A stretch of 64,000 nucleotides of DNA, from NCBI GenBank assembly GCA_001600875.1, contig BCLD01000011.1, positions 459,497 through 523,496 on the forward strand, in the 5' to 3' direction. The translations under genes and the position numbers were made by a program. This DNA is from Solicoccozyma terricola. Its lineage: Eukaryota > Basidiomycota > Tremellomycetes > Filobasidiales > Piskurozymaceae. The notes under the pieces are model-generated. The model was given only the letters and a program-made list of their open reading frames with translations, ran no database searches and was not told the origin of the DNA. Below, piece after piece: positions 15,538 to 25,756 of this stretch; within the stretch, counting starts at the first letter, position 1; each line of letters begins with the position of its first letter.

Positions 15538-17718
15538 TCAATGATTCGTTATACCTTGTTTCTGCAGAGCAGCTTGCTTCTCGTTGGCCGCCTGAGCTCA
15601 TTCCATTATCAGCGCCGATAAGGTAGAAGACGTTTCAAGAACGCTCACCTGGGAAATCGTGATGTAGGCCCTCGTCGGCCTGTCCTCATAGTCGTCCGTA
15701 TCTTTCTTGGCGTCCATATCTCCATCATAGTTGCCCGCTAGGTCGAACACTGACCGCATGATGTTGATGTACTGTGGGTGTTGCATTGTTAGCACCCCGG
15801 GAAACGTATTTTACAAGAGGCGAGCAGACTCACCGTGTCGGTCTTGCAGAATTTTGGCACTGAATCTGTGGCCATCAATCTGAAGATGTAACCTTGAATT
15901 CTTTCATACAGTCGAACGAGATATTGAAGCTGACTTGAGAGCATCGATTTGGCAGCAATCGCAGGATCGAGCTTGTCAGGCTCCAACATCGCATTTGACT
16001 CCCTGGATGCTACGTCCGCGAAGACTTTGTTCATGTAGGCGACCAGCTCCTCGCGCAAATTGTGATCGATATTCAGCTCACTTGTTGACCCGGGGGCGAG
16101 GTAGGCTTTTAGTAGATTGCAGACGTCAGAGATTGGACGACCACACTACATTTTATGAGACCCCGACTGCCCCGGCTCACTGTTGTATATCACAAACGCC
16201 ATCGTAACAATATCCTGCTGATGCTTCTCCATCGCAGCGGCGCCGTGAGTTTGTCCATTCTGGGGTCTGGTAAGAGGTGTCGCCATTGCTGAGCTCGTTG
16301 TGTTAAACTTGCGCTTGAAATCCTGAACGTCGAGCCAGAAAGACAGGTTCTCCTCGCACAAATTAGCTCTCAGGAACTCCCTGAACAGGGATCGCAATGC
16401 TGGCTCCTCGAGTATATGACGAAGTCGGCCGGTGTGCGAGTCTTTTTGAGTTGTAAGAGCATGTGCCGGTGTAGACTTGTTGATTGCTACTTGACCGGAT
16501 ATGCTCCCTGTTCCGCTCGTTGGAGCGAGGTAGTCCATTCTCAAGCGATCTGTAACGGTTGAACTTTGCATCAATTTGGCGTCGGTAGAAGACGTCAAGG
16601 TGCTGGTTGGATTGACAGAAATCGCTTCGTCCTCTGATGCGCGAACAGGGATGGTCTGCGGTTCGAGCGAGTCCGTCCGTTGGAGAGTGTTGCCGATCTT
16701 GTCATTCCAGCGAGCGCATCGAGATCCTTCAAGGGTGATCTTGTACAAGATTTTATCTCCCCATCGGAACTCCGCCTCTTGCTGCGATCATTTAGGTCAA
16801 AGCATCGATATCAGTAAAGTGATAAAAACGGGAAAAAACGGCGAATAAGGAGGAAAAGGGGAGAAAAAAAAAGAAGGAAATGCACCATCATCGCTCCCGT
16901 ACCGCCTCCAGGTCCACCAGCACGAACCACCAAAGTCGTCGAGTCGTCTCTCACTTTTGAAGCCTTGTCGACTACCATCTTGATGAATCCGTACCTAACG
17001 AAATGACCCAACAACTCGCACGCTTCGTCCTTCCCAACGAGGGTAGTGAAATCAAGTAGCCATTCGACCGCTTGAGCTGCATTGAAGACCAGCTCGGGAG
17101 GCTCGTATGAGTAGTCGTTTGATGGTTTCAAATTAAAGGCGATGTGCTTTCGGAGAGTGATACCGTTCGAGCGATCTAGATCGTCGTGAATAGATGACGA
17201 TCCACCCGCGGTGGAGGAAGATCGAGTGGTTTGAACTTGAAGAGAATCGTATTGTTCATTGGTGAGTTTCGACATGTTTGCCGTTCTTCCGACAAACTGA
17301 CGGAACAGTACTTCCACGATGGAACGGGAGACGAGGATCTCATCGTCTGATGGACGGCGTTCGAGGTGGAGCAACTTCATGCAGATGGGCTGAGTTGCGA
17401 AGACTCTGAGGAGATGTTCGGCGGAAATGCCATTCTTCGTGATGAATCTTTCCAGGATATGTAAACCTTTTGGTGTCAACATGTAAACACCACGATCCTT
17501 GAATGTAGACGAAGTGAGATCTGCAGCGTTTTCAATCAGACGAGCGTCCATGAAATGTTGGCAGATGCCCTTGGCCATGTCGCGGTTCATAGTGAAGGTG
17601 GTCGTTGTGGTCGTGGTGATGATTCGGGTGGGATCTTCCGGGTCATTTGATCTGTTGGATTGAGAGAATTTGAGATGTGCAAGATTGGCGGCGGCGGTGT
17701 CTCTGAAGAGAAGGAGGG

Positions 17719-17771
<53 letters not shown>

Positions 17772-18209
17772 GTTTTGAGCAAAGACGTGAGTGATGTGAT
17801 GACTATGCGGCACAGTCTGCATATGGCTCAGGAATACCCACGTCGTGAACGAGTTGGGATACGACTTGAAGAACTGCCTATTGACGTCCATCGGCAGGGA
17901 AACAACCATCGTTGCGAAGAGATCATGTGTGTCCTGTATGGAAGGAAAGAGAGCACGATCCGACTGTCAGCGTTGATGGCTTTGAAGGCGCCATGCACGA
18001 TTTCCGCGACATGGCTTGACCTGACCTACCTTTACAAAGGGACGACCCCTGCGGGTTGTCTTCATGAAGTGGGATGTGGATTGGTTGGACATGTCGAGGG
18101 TGGGTATGTGAGACTGGGTCGACGGGGGCGGGGACGGATGTTGAGACTGGAGTGAGAGTTGGATGCTGTCGACGAGTGAACAGTCAGTGGCAGAGAGGAG
18201 TCTCAGCAT
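15538..18209 (-). CDS. CRG1: DEP-domain RGS protein of the Sst2/FlbA/Crg1 type
   Basis: GTPase-activating protein that switches off a Gα subunit in pheromone and nutrient signalling at the plasma membrane. Seven exons join in phase to 712 residues: 18209-18030, 17933-17842, 17702-16886, 16781-16181, 16105-15834, 15771-15649, 15591-15538. The FlbA/Sst2 fungal DEP block is plain (TTRRGRPFVK, HDLFATMVVSLP, LKFSQSNR, DPEDPTRIITTTTTTTF), followed by a second DEP-like region (GITLRKHIAFNLKPS). The RGS domain is C-terminal: LRSLFREFLRANLCEENLSF, FWLDVQDFKRKF and APGSTSELNIDHNLR. The start is uncertain: 18209 or, within the same exon, 18092 (MSNQSTSHF). Intron 2 (17841-17703) contains a 49-nt homopolymer that reads as poly-C on the transcript just before the acceptor. 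Confidence 0.92.
17722..17770. repeat. 49-nt uninterrupted poly-G (poly-C on the transcribed strand)
   Basis: The longest homopolymer of the window, inside RGS intron 2. On the minus strand it is a run of C ending about 18 nt before the TTCTCTTCAG acceptor, so it takes the place of the polypyrimidine tract. Its exact length may reflect polymerase slippage in sequencing. Confidence 0.95.
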
Positions 18210-18641
18210 CCCGGAGGGAGGTCCGTGCTCGTGCGGAGGGGAGGCGAGGTCCGTGCACGGTACACAACCCCCGTCGCCCCTCGCCGTCCCCCGCCCGCCC
18301 GTCCCCCGTCCCCGTCGCCGTTCCTGATCGCCGCACGCACGTCTCACCCACCGTATCTGCTCCTGGTCCCGGGTCGTCTTCCTCTACAGGAAGGGTCCAC
18401 ACCTCCAATCGGTATTTTCGCAGCTGCTCATACGTTCTGCGGTACCCAGCACCACCCAGCACCACCCACTCCACCCACCCACTCATCGCAAAGAACAATG
18501 GAACATGAATTGTAAACAAAGCGGGTGTCTGGGGCCCCCCAATCGCCGTGTATGATATAATATATGCTAGAATGAGTCTAATATTACAATCAATTGTTTG
18601 TTCCCCGCCGTTTTATTTTCCCCGCAAGATACCAATGAATG
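18210..18641. other. Intergenic between TRK 3' end and RGS 5' end
   Basis: 432 bp with both flanking genes on the minus strand. The part next to the RGS gene is very GC-rich and C-rich on the plus strand (18270-18350); an open frame runs through it but codes for low-complexity Arg/Gly. A CCCAGCACCA direct repeat lies near 18447-18466. No gene is supported. Confidence 0.5.
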
Positions 18642-21600
18642 CTATGAAATCCGTGGTTCCGTGTTCTCTCTCTCTACCCCTTTCTCCCGCTGCAAACTAG
18701 GTGCTCTACTCGTCGTTGCCTCGCGCACGGTGCTCAAACTTCTGGGGAATCCGACGGATATAGGTGATTTAGGTTCTATCCCATCGTCCCGGTCACGGGA
18801 TTCCCCTGTATGGTGAGTGTCGTTCATCTCAGTTGGGGATTCCATCCGTATCAGGTTTCCCTCTGGATCTCCCGAGGCAGCCTGACGATTTTGAGAAGCA
18901 AAGGAACTGGTCCGATGATGCGAAGGGTTTCTGCTTGTCGCCGGGTGCGTGGACAACGTGATTTCATCGTAGGAACAGGGGGCTTCAGCAGCTGACACTT
19001 ACTCCCACAAAACAGCGTCTCCGCGCGCGCCACTCACAAACTAGGCTGCCTTGAACGTCTTCTCGCAAGTCGTTCCTCATCGAAAGCCGCCACTTCAGCG
19101 AGAGTAAAATCTTTAGGTACTGTTGTGCAGGATCGATGAGTCAGGTGAAACAAGGCCAGGCGGCCAGAGAAAGGAGGGGGATCCCCAACGATCACTCACG
19201 CATCACCGCGCGATCGATCTGAAGGAACAAACAAATCATAAGTCAACCCCTTCGGAAGGGATGCGCGACCCCCGATTCCCTACTCACAGCGCCAGGCAAA
19301 CCGCGATGTCGTCCACGGATCATGACAGCGATCACCACTAATTTACTCAACTTTCTGAACGCGCCGGAGAGGCTGTAATTGTCATACGGCACACCGAGAG
19401 ACAGTCCCACCGTGGCATAGGCGGATACTAATCCCAGGCGTTACACATGTAATCAGCTTCTAACCGCTCCGACTGGAATTATAGAGTCGAATCGACGTAC
19501 CCAGTTCAAACAGGATTGAAAAGATGGAGAACCAGCTGGCTAGTGCTTCGTCATTGAGTGGACCACGCTATAGACCGTTGCGACATGTAAGCGGATTAAC
19601 CTCAGTAAAAAGCTCTATATGTTCGACTTGCCTCGATGATGCAGACCAGCCACAGTGCGAAGGCGAGCCACCAAATGTCTGTCACGGCCACCTGACACCT
19701 GTCAGCAAGACTGTTTACCAATCACATATAGTTTAAAGACCCACCGAATGCGAGCTGACGACGCGCATGCCAACCCAAGTATTTGACAACGGCGTCGCCA
19801 CCAGCGGTTCCATCCGGCTCTTCCTCTTCGCCTTCAAAGACACCGAGCGAGCGCTCTTCGTATACATTTGTGGACCGGACAGACATGGCGATGGGATATC
19901 TGAGGAAGAGGTAGGGTCGGTCAACGTTCAGAAAGGGAATGAGTCATCGTGCGCAGGTTCCATACTAACACTGCGATGTACATCATGATCACGTACAAGA
20001 CCCTGCAGATTGGAGGAAGGATCAGGACCCCTCGCACGCATGTCGAAGCAAAATCTCTTACTTGACAGCTGGCGCGAGTGAGTTGAGCGGCACGATGGCG
20101 AAGCCTGCTGCGCGGACAGCTGCCGATTGTAGAAACGCTGCCGCTATTCGAGTTCCGATGGGAATGGCCTCGATAACGCTAAAACCAGCCAAGGATCCGG
20201 ACGTGAGCACGATCACCGCGTTGAACGTGCATTTCCCGTCTACTCACGGATTCCCTATATCCAAGACCAAGAAGGATACAAAGTCGAACATCCTGCATCA
20301 CAGCCACGGTCAGCTTCGGATCGGCAACAAGATGACACGGCGCTCACGTCAAGCAAAACATCACGATCGCCAAGAACCAGGTCTGGGGTGATGGAAACAT
20401 GTAAATGAAGCACCTGTACCGGGAGTTCAAGTCAGCGACATTGACAAAAAGGGCGAGATACACTTAACAAACCTTCTGGGATGATCCAAAATGAATTGGA
20501 GATTCTCCTTTATGCGTGAGCTCTTTGGAACTGCTTTATGCAGCCACCAACTGATGGGTTTAAGACGAATCAGCCGCCTTGCCAAATAGTCGATGGTTAG
20601 TGTTGCGCTTACATAGAGAACCTCAGACTGACGGAGATCACATGGATTGACATTGATTAGTTGCATCACAATTAGCAGGTTCATCAGTATCAACTTACAA
20701 AATGGGCTGTTTCAGATGACAAAGAATCAGCTGTCGTCCTGTTTCATCTCCAAATGCCACTGCCCGACTTACGAACGCAGTATTTCCCGCTAAGATAAGC
20801 AGGATAACAGCTGAGAAAGTTATCGATGCGTCAGCTTGGACTCGATCGCGGGACTTCAATGCACTGCCGTCAGCTTACCGACGATCATCACGTAAGCCGT
20901 TTGGAATGGCACCATGGATTGGTCCACAAGAGACATCCCCGTGTTAGAGAACGCGGAAACACTCTGGAAAGCCGCGAACCAGTAGATGGGCACGACACGG
21001 TACTGTTCTTCGAAGACGGAATCATAACGGCCGCCCGCCGAAACATACGGGCCCATGATAATGAAGCCAGCGAATTGGATGCCGATATAATACTGCAAAG
21101 TCGGAAGTTCTCAGCAGCCACCCTAACCTCCTCGCACATGTCTACTGTAGCACTCACAGCTAGAACAATCCAAAACAAGGTCTTGAGAGCGCGATACTCT
21201 ACACCACCAAGCTCGTCACGCTGCTCGCTTGTCAATTCGTGAAATTGGCTGTTGCGTCCTACCAGAGCATCGAAAGTGATATAAGGCGCTTCCTTGGCAC
21301 CGTCGCCGCTTAATCCACCGATGGTACCGCCATATGCGGATGCAACGGTATTGCTTCGGGGCATCGACATTGTGCGGTTGAGACGGCGATGAAGGTTGGG
21401 TAAAAAGCGTATGATGAATCGCTTAATGAGTTCGATGGGCGTAGGAAAACCACCGTAGCCACGATTCATGATCGATTCTTGGCGAGTTCCCATGGTATAA
21501 GTTCGAGGGTACATGCTGCCCTGTGTGGTCGAAGGATTGAGTGTACGGGCCGCCATTGATCGGCGGCCAGTTGCGGCTGAGTAATATGCGATGGCGCCAG

Positions 21601-23238
21601 CGTGAGTATTCGAAACAAATCCAACGAGCGCTCTTTAGACTGCTGCACTCACTCCGCTCAAGACCGTACGCTGTAGAGTGGACAGGTCGAATTGTGCCAG
21701 TGCGTGGCATGTAACCGGTCCCAGTGCCTGAATAGGTGTTGGACGCATGCGTCTCACGCGCAGTTGTCAAGGCACTGCGTTGACCTTGTCTATTTTCCTC
21801 ATCTCGGTCGTTGAAGGCGATAGTCTTCGTGCGGGGAAACGGGTCTGCGGACAGTGCATTGGGAAGGGGGAATTTTAGCCTAGGTCTGACAGCTGAGCAT
21901 GTCCGTCTTACCATCCGAATCCAGACCAGGCGGAGCACTGTGCGGATGTGTTGACGGGTTTGACATCCTGACTTCATCATCAGAGGAGCGACGCATAGAA
22001 ACACTGTTCAAAGCCAGGCGGTGAAATAAGTCAGATATTCACGAATATCGCGCAAGTCAAGCAACCAACCTGTCATGTTGAACATGATCCAATGACGAGC
22101 GTTCTGGCGTCCTATAGCCTTCGGTTCCGTTTTTCGGTTCCGTTTCCATATCTGTCGGAGCATTACTAGGAGAGGTGCTGGGTGGGATACCTGACAGATT
22201 CATCGGCGTATGGTGTTGCGCATCAGCTATCGGAGCTCGAAAACTGGTAGAGGGAGCAATGTGTCCCCCTTTCATCGTGGCAGTTGCGATTTCCGGATCC
22301 GCGCTCAACCTCCTGATTGGACTAGTAGCATTGTGATACCAGCCCATTGGGTTAACGAGCCCCACGCCGCCTCCCTCGACACGCTTGATCATATCTGTGC
22401 TCAACTTGCCAGTAAACTTCTTCTTTGATTTCGGCGGCTTTCTGGGGGTTGCGATTCGTTCGGCGGCAACTTCAGGACTGGAGGTATCAGAAGTGTCTGA
22501 GGACGCCTTGCTACCGTTGTAGCTGAGGAAGAACCCAAGCAGTCCTCGTTTCTTCGATGCATGGGTCTGGGCGTGAGCTTCCTTTTCCTGGGACATATTG
22601 GGCTTCTGCGCAAAGGAGAATTGCGATAGCCGGCGCAGTGCAGCTCGAGGTGATCCCATCCTTCTTCTGTCCATTTGCTCCTGCTCCAGGCGCTTGATTT
22701 CCCTGCGAGCGTCGATAATGTGCATGAATTCTTGCCGGAAAAAATGTTGCCGGACCATGATTGTGACTAGTGATACAGCAACCTGAGCCCATCCCAGGTA
22801 AGAGACTTTAGCTCCCCCAGCAGGATTGGCACGCCTCCTCTCCAGTACTTACGATGCTCCCAATACACATCTGCAAAAACAATATGGTCTGCTGCCACCC
22901 GCTCAGTTGGCTGAGATCAACCGTCGCTAGTCCCGTTACGGTCATGGCGGACACGCAGCAGAACAAGCAATCGATGTATGCTATATGGTATTCCGTATTC
23001 GAGGCGTAGAAGATGCCGGACATGATGAAAGGAACCTGAGGACAGTGAGAAACCGGGAACAGGTGTCAGCTAATGGAGCCGTTTTTTTTCGGGTAAACTC
23101 CATCCCTCTCACCAGCGTAAACGTTAGCAAATGGATACGATAAAAGTTCAGAGAATTTTTAATAGTGATAGAAAGGCGTTGTCGAAATGGCATCTCCGAG
23201 AGTGGAACGCTCTCGGCGTCATCCTCGAAGACATCCAT
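18642..23238 (-). CDS. TRK1: TRK-type high-affinity potassium transporter, 21 exons
   Basis: Plasma-membrane K+ uptake protein of the TRK/HKT superfamily. Twenty-one exons join in phase to 1068 residues, including 20810-20773 (38 nt), 20706-20699 (8 nt) and 19218-19200 (19 nt). The N terminus (MDVFEDDAESVPLSEMPFRQ) precedes M1; FCCVSAMTVTGLATVDL is the first pore loop, followed by a long hydrophilic loop rich in basic residues and Ser. ELTSEQRDELGGVEYRALKT is a near-invariant TRK motif; AFSNTGMSLVDQSMVPF is another pore region, then AGNTAFPILRLI, KENLQFILDHPRR, DFVSFLVLDIGNP, AAAFLQSAAVRAAGF, YPIAMSVRSTNVYEERSLG and YATVGLSLGVP complete the fold. One intron (19631-19568) is GC-AG. The end is less sure: a GTTTGT donor at 19041 gives the Ser-rich tail to 18642, otherwise the protein stops near 19038. 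Confidence 0.93.
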
Positions 23239-23685
23239 AGTAATGAACTTTTGACGGGAGGTGGTTGTTTGCGTTCTTTTTTTTTTGGTTCGTCGCGGTT
23301 GAATGTAGGTAGGCTGGATCCCAACTAAGAGGGGAGGGTGATGCACAGTATGCCAATGAGGGGATTGCGACCTGCGCCTGTTCTTCTCCTTCCTCTTATA
23401 CCTAGGATCAGCTTCTCTTGCAGGATGTACAGACTTGAGTCCCGGACGGAAAGCGCGCTGGTGTGAGAGGAAATCGTCGGTGTCGACGGCTCACTGAATA
23501 CGGCTACGATAGGTCTTGTGCGCCACAGTAGTGTTGTCGCAGACACCACTTGGCAGAAGGGGGAGGAGATGGGGTGACTGGCGTGATGGGGGTTGGCATG
23601 AAGCAATGCATCCCTTGCCGCCCCCATGCATCCATCCATCCATCGGTTGCATCAAACGAATTCGGGGAGAGTGGGGCTGATCCGA

Positions 23686-23691
23686 CACGTG
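23686..23691. promoter_or_regulatory. CACGTG in the TRK1/WKF divergent promoter
   Basis: GACACGTGATG, 113 bp upstream of the WKF-protein ATG and 448 bp from the TRK1 ATG. The shared gap 23239-23803 also has ATGCATCCATCCATCC at 23626-23641; no gene is supported there. Confidence 0.4.
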
Positions 23692-23803
23692 ATGTTGTTT
23701 ACTTTTTAACATTTCAGGACCAGTCAAGTCCCACACAGACACATGACAGGGTTTATGGGTTATAAACGCAGGCATTCTCTCATCCTGTCATCTACAAGCA
23801 CCA

Positions 23804-25017
23804 ATGTCAGACGTACTAGCACAAGCAATCGGTGAGAATGCGCCATCCATGTCGATCCACCTTCCGCCTCCCGCCTTCCGCCTTTCTTCTAGTCAAGCCT
23901 CTGATATCCTCTCTCATTTGTCACATTGCAGAAAGCAAGGCCGAGCGGAAGGCAAGGAAGGAACAACGCAAGGCTCAGAAGCAAGCTGAGAAACCCAGCG
24001 TGCGTTGATCTGTGTGGACGACCATTCAATTACGTTTCTTCTAAGCTACCTGAACTTCCTGCCAGCTTACTGAGGTTGACTCCGACGAGAAGGACTCGCA
24101 GTCGAGCAAGAGGAAGAGAGACGACGATGGCGCAGAAGAGACCACCGGAGACCTGAATCATACAGCGGCAGATAAGAACGAAAGGAAGGACAAGAAGGAC
24201 AAGAAGGAACGCAAGGAGAAAAAATCCAAGAGGGTACAGGCGGCAGTCATCGAGACTGACGCCCAACCGACGGCTGTTCTTGTCACCGAGACCTCAGTCG
24301 CCATGGGAGAACCATCGGATCTTCCTGAGTCTCCTATGCTAGACTCAACCTTGTCCGATCAAGCTCAGAAAGGTGAGAGTCTTGCTGCCATGAGGGACCA
24401 AAGGGATAGACACTTGACGTAGCTTGGTGATCCTACCAGCATTGCAATATGTCCATCTTCACAAACAGCATCAGATCTCCGACCCAACCACTGAGAAAAT
24501 ACCCGGACAAGGATGGAAATTCAACAAAGCCAGACAAAACTGGTGCATTCGCAATTACTGGAACCCCGCGGAGGTGAGTGTGGCTGTTAGATGTTGGAGA
24601 TATACGTTTTAAAGTCTCATCCCATGACTTCCGCCAATAGGTACATGAGAAGTATGTGGAACTAGTATTGGGCTATCTTCAAACAACAGTCGGTGCTGCT
24701 CGTCAAGTGAGTGGGGGGGGGGGGGCGAAGAGCCGTCTTTTACAACGATATGATGTTGATGACTTGCGCTTTAGAACATCATTGAACAAGCTAAGGAATA
24801 CCGTGATACACCGTTGCCAACAACAGAAGTTGACGAGGGTACGACTCCCGTGATTGCAGAAGCAGGAGTAGAGGCGACAGGGGCAGAGGTTGAAGAAAAA
24901 GTCACTGAGGAGCCAAAGGTCGAGGCTGTGGAGACAGAGGAGGCTGCTGTGGACGTGACACTCGTGAGCGAACGCAAACGTAGAGCGGAGATGCTACTAG
25001 AGAAGATGAGTCCATAA
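23804..25017 (+). CDS. WKF-domain protein (C7orf50-like), probably nucleolar
   Basis: Six exons join in phase to 281 residues: 23804-23831, 23932-23999, 24066-24372, 24440-24573, 24641-24706, 24775-25017. The first half is extremely charged, with Lys/Arg/Glu runs (KAERKARKEQRKAQKQAEK; KDKKDKKERKEKKSK) that look like nucleolar/nuclear targeting. Exons 4 and 5 carry the WKF signature, GWKFNKARQNWCIRNYWNP followed by EKYVELVLGYLQTTVGAAR, the conserved core of the eukaryotic C7orf50/WKF family. The human member is reported in pre-ribosome preparations, so a role in ribosome biogenesis is plausible but is inference. The C terminus is acidic with repeated Glu-Val-Glu. Intron 5 has a 13-G run directly after its GTGAGT donor. 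Confidence 0.82.
24713..24725 (+). repeat. 13-nt poly-G beside a splice donor
   Basis: In intron 5 of the WKF-protein gene, starting 6 nt after the first base of the donor (GTGAGTGGGG...). G-rich triplets near donors often act as intronic splicing signals; here the run is much longer. Confidence 0.9.
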
Positions 25018-25320
25018 AACTAAATTGAAGCGTTCACGACGTGTACAATTATTATATTCCGCTGCCACTCTATATCTTCTTGAGACCCATCGAAACCTAA
25101 TTCTTCAACCCAAGTGAATATGAGAATAACGGAAAGGACATGCATGTTGCGCGTACGATCATCACTTGCGCCATCTGAATTTGTTGAAAAAGAGGACGTT
25201 GAATTGGCCACCTGTTTTGCAAGAACCAGTCGTGCGTGAGTACCGAGGTCCAAGGCAGACACGCCGAGCAGTCAGATACTTGCCACTCTTCTCGATCACT
25301 AGTACCTGTAGTGTAAGGGA

Positions 25321-25331
25321 GGGGGGGGGGG
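25321..25331. repeat. 11-n poly-G run
   Basis: Preceded by a GGGAGGG-like sequence, in the gap upstream of DPH6. Same orientation (G on the plus strand) as the other homopolymers of the window. Confidence 0.9.
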
Positions 25332-25622
25332 ACATTGGTTGAGCGTCTCTCGCCGTTTCTCTCACACTGCAGCGTGTACTGACTTTGGGAATGATGGTCC
25401 ATTTGTGGTAATGATGCACGACTGCGGATGGCCAACGTCCAAAGTCCAAGTCAGTGGTGAGGAAAGGAGAGGTGATGGTATGGACGTTAAGCTGCTCTGA
25501 CCTTCGACTGGCATGGTGTGAGTATGGAATTACCAAGTTGGGGTTGTATGGGATGGGATACGGCCTCACCTTCCCTTTGTGGGCAGGGAAACCACCCAAC
25601 CCAACCCCCACACCGCGGAAGA

Positions 25623-25657
25623 TGACGTCATCACCCGTCATCATGGTCGAGCACGTG
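25623..25657. promoter_or_regulatory. TGACGTCA plus CACGTG elements upstream of DPH6
   Basis: A full cAMP-response-type palindrome TGACGTCA (25623-25630) lies 22 bp before CACGTG (25652-25657), the latter 100 bp upstream of the DPH6 ATG. The first is the classic site for bZIP ATF/CREB factors, the second for bHLH factors. Confidence 0.45.
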
Positions 25658-25756
25658 AAATAAATTTCGGGCAAATGCAAGCAAGAGATTCAAGCAGCAC
25701 CACCCCCCCTCGCGCAGGAGGTATCGTCAGACAGCATCAGACAGTGGCACCTAGCA

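Larger units (their letters stand above)
25018..25756. other. Intergenic before DPH6; weak spliced frame on the minus strand
   Basis: 739 bp between the WKF-protein stop and the DPH6 start. On the minus strand an open stretch (about 25500-25400, ending ...HHYHKWTIIPK) can be spliced with GTCAGT/ACACTACAG to a second stretch (25312 down, VLVIEKSGKYLTARR) and on to a basic C terminus near 25160 (FNVLFFNKFRWRK). I do not recognise a family, the start is not evident and the total would be small, so I do not call it a gene. An 11-G run at 25321-25331 would be the C-rich tract of that putative intron. Confidence 0.3.

Noticed and set aside
17643..17909. Long poly-proline open frame on the minus strand
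   Set aside because: The prolines come from translating the 49-nt C homopolymer, which lies in an intron of the RGS gene; the flanking DEP exons join across it.
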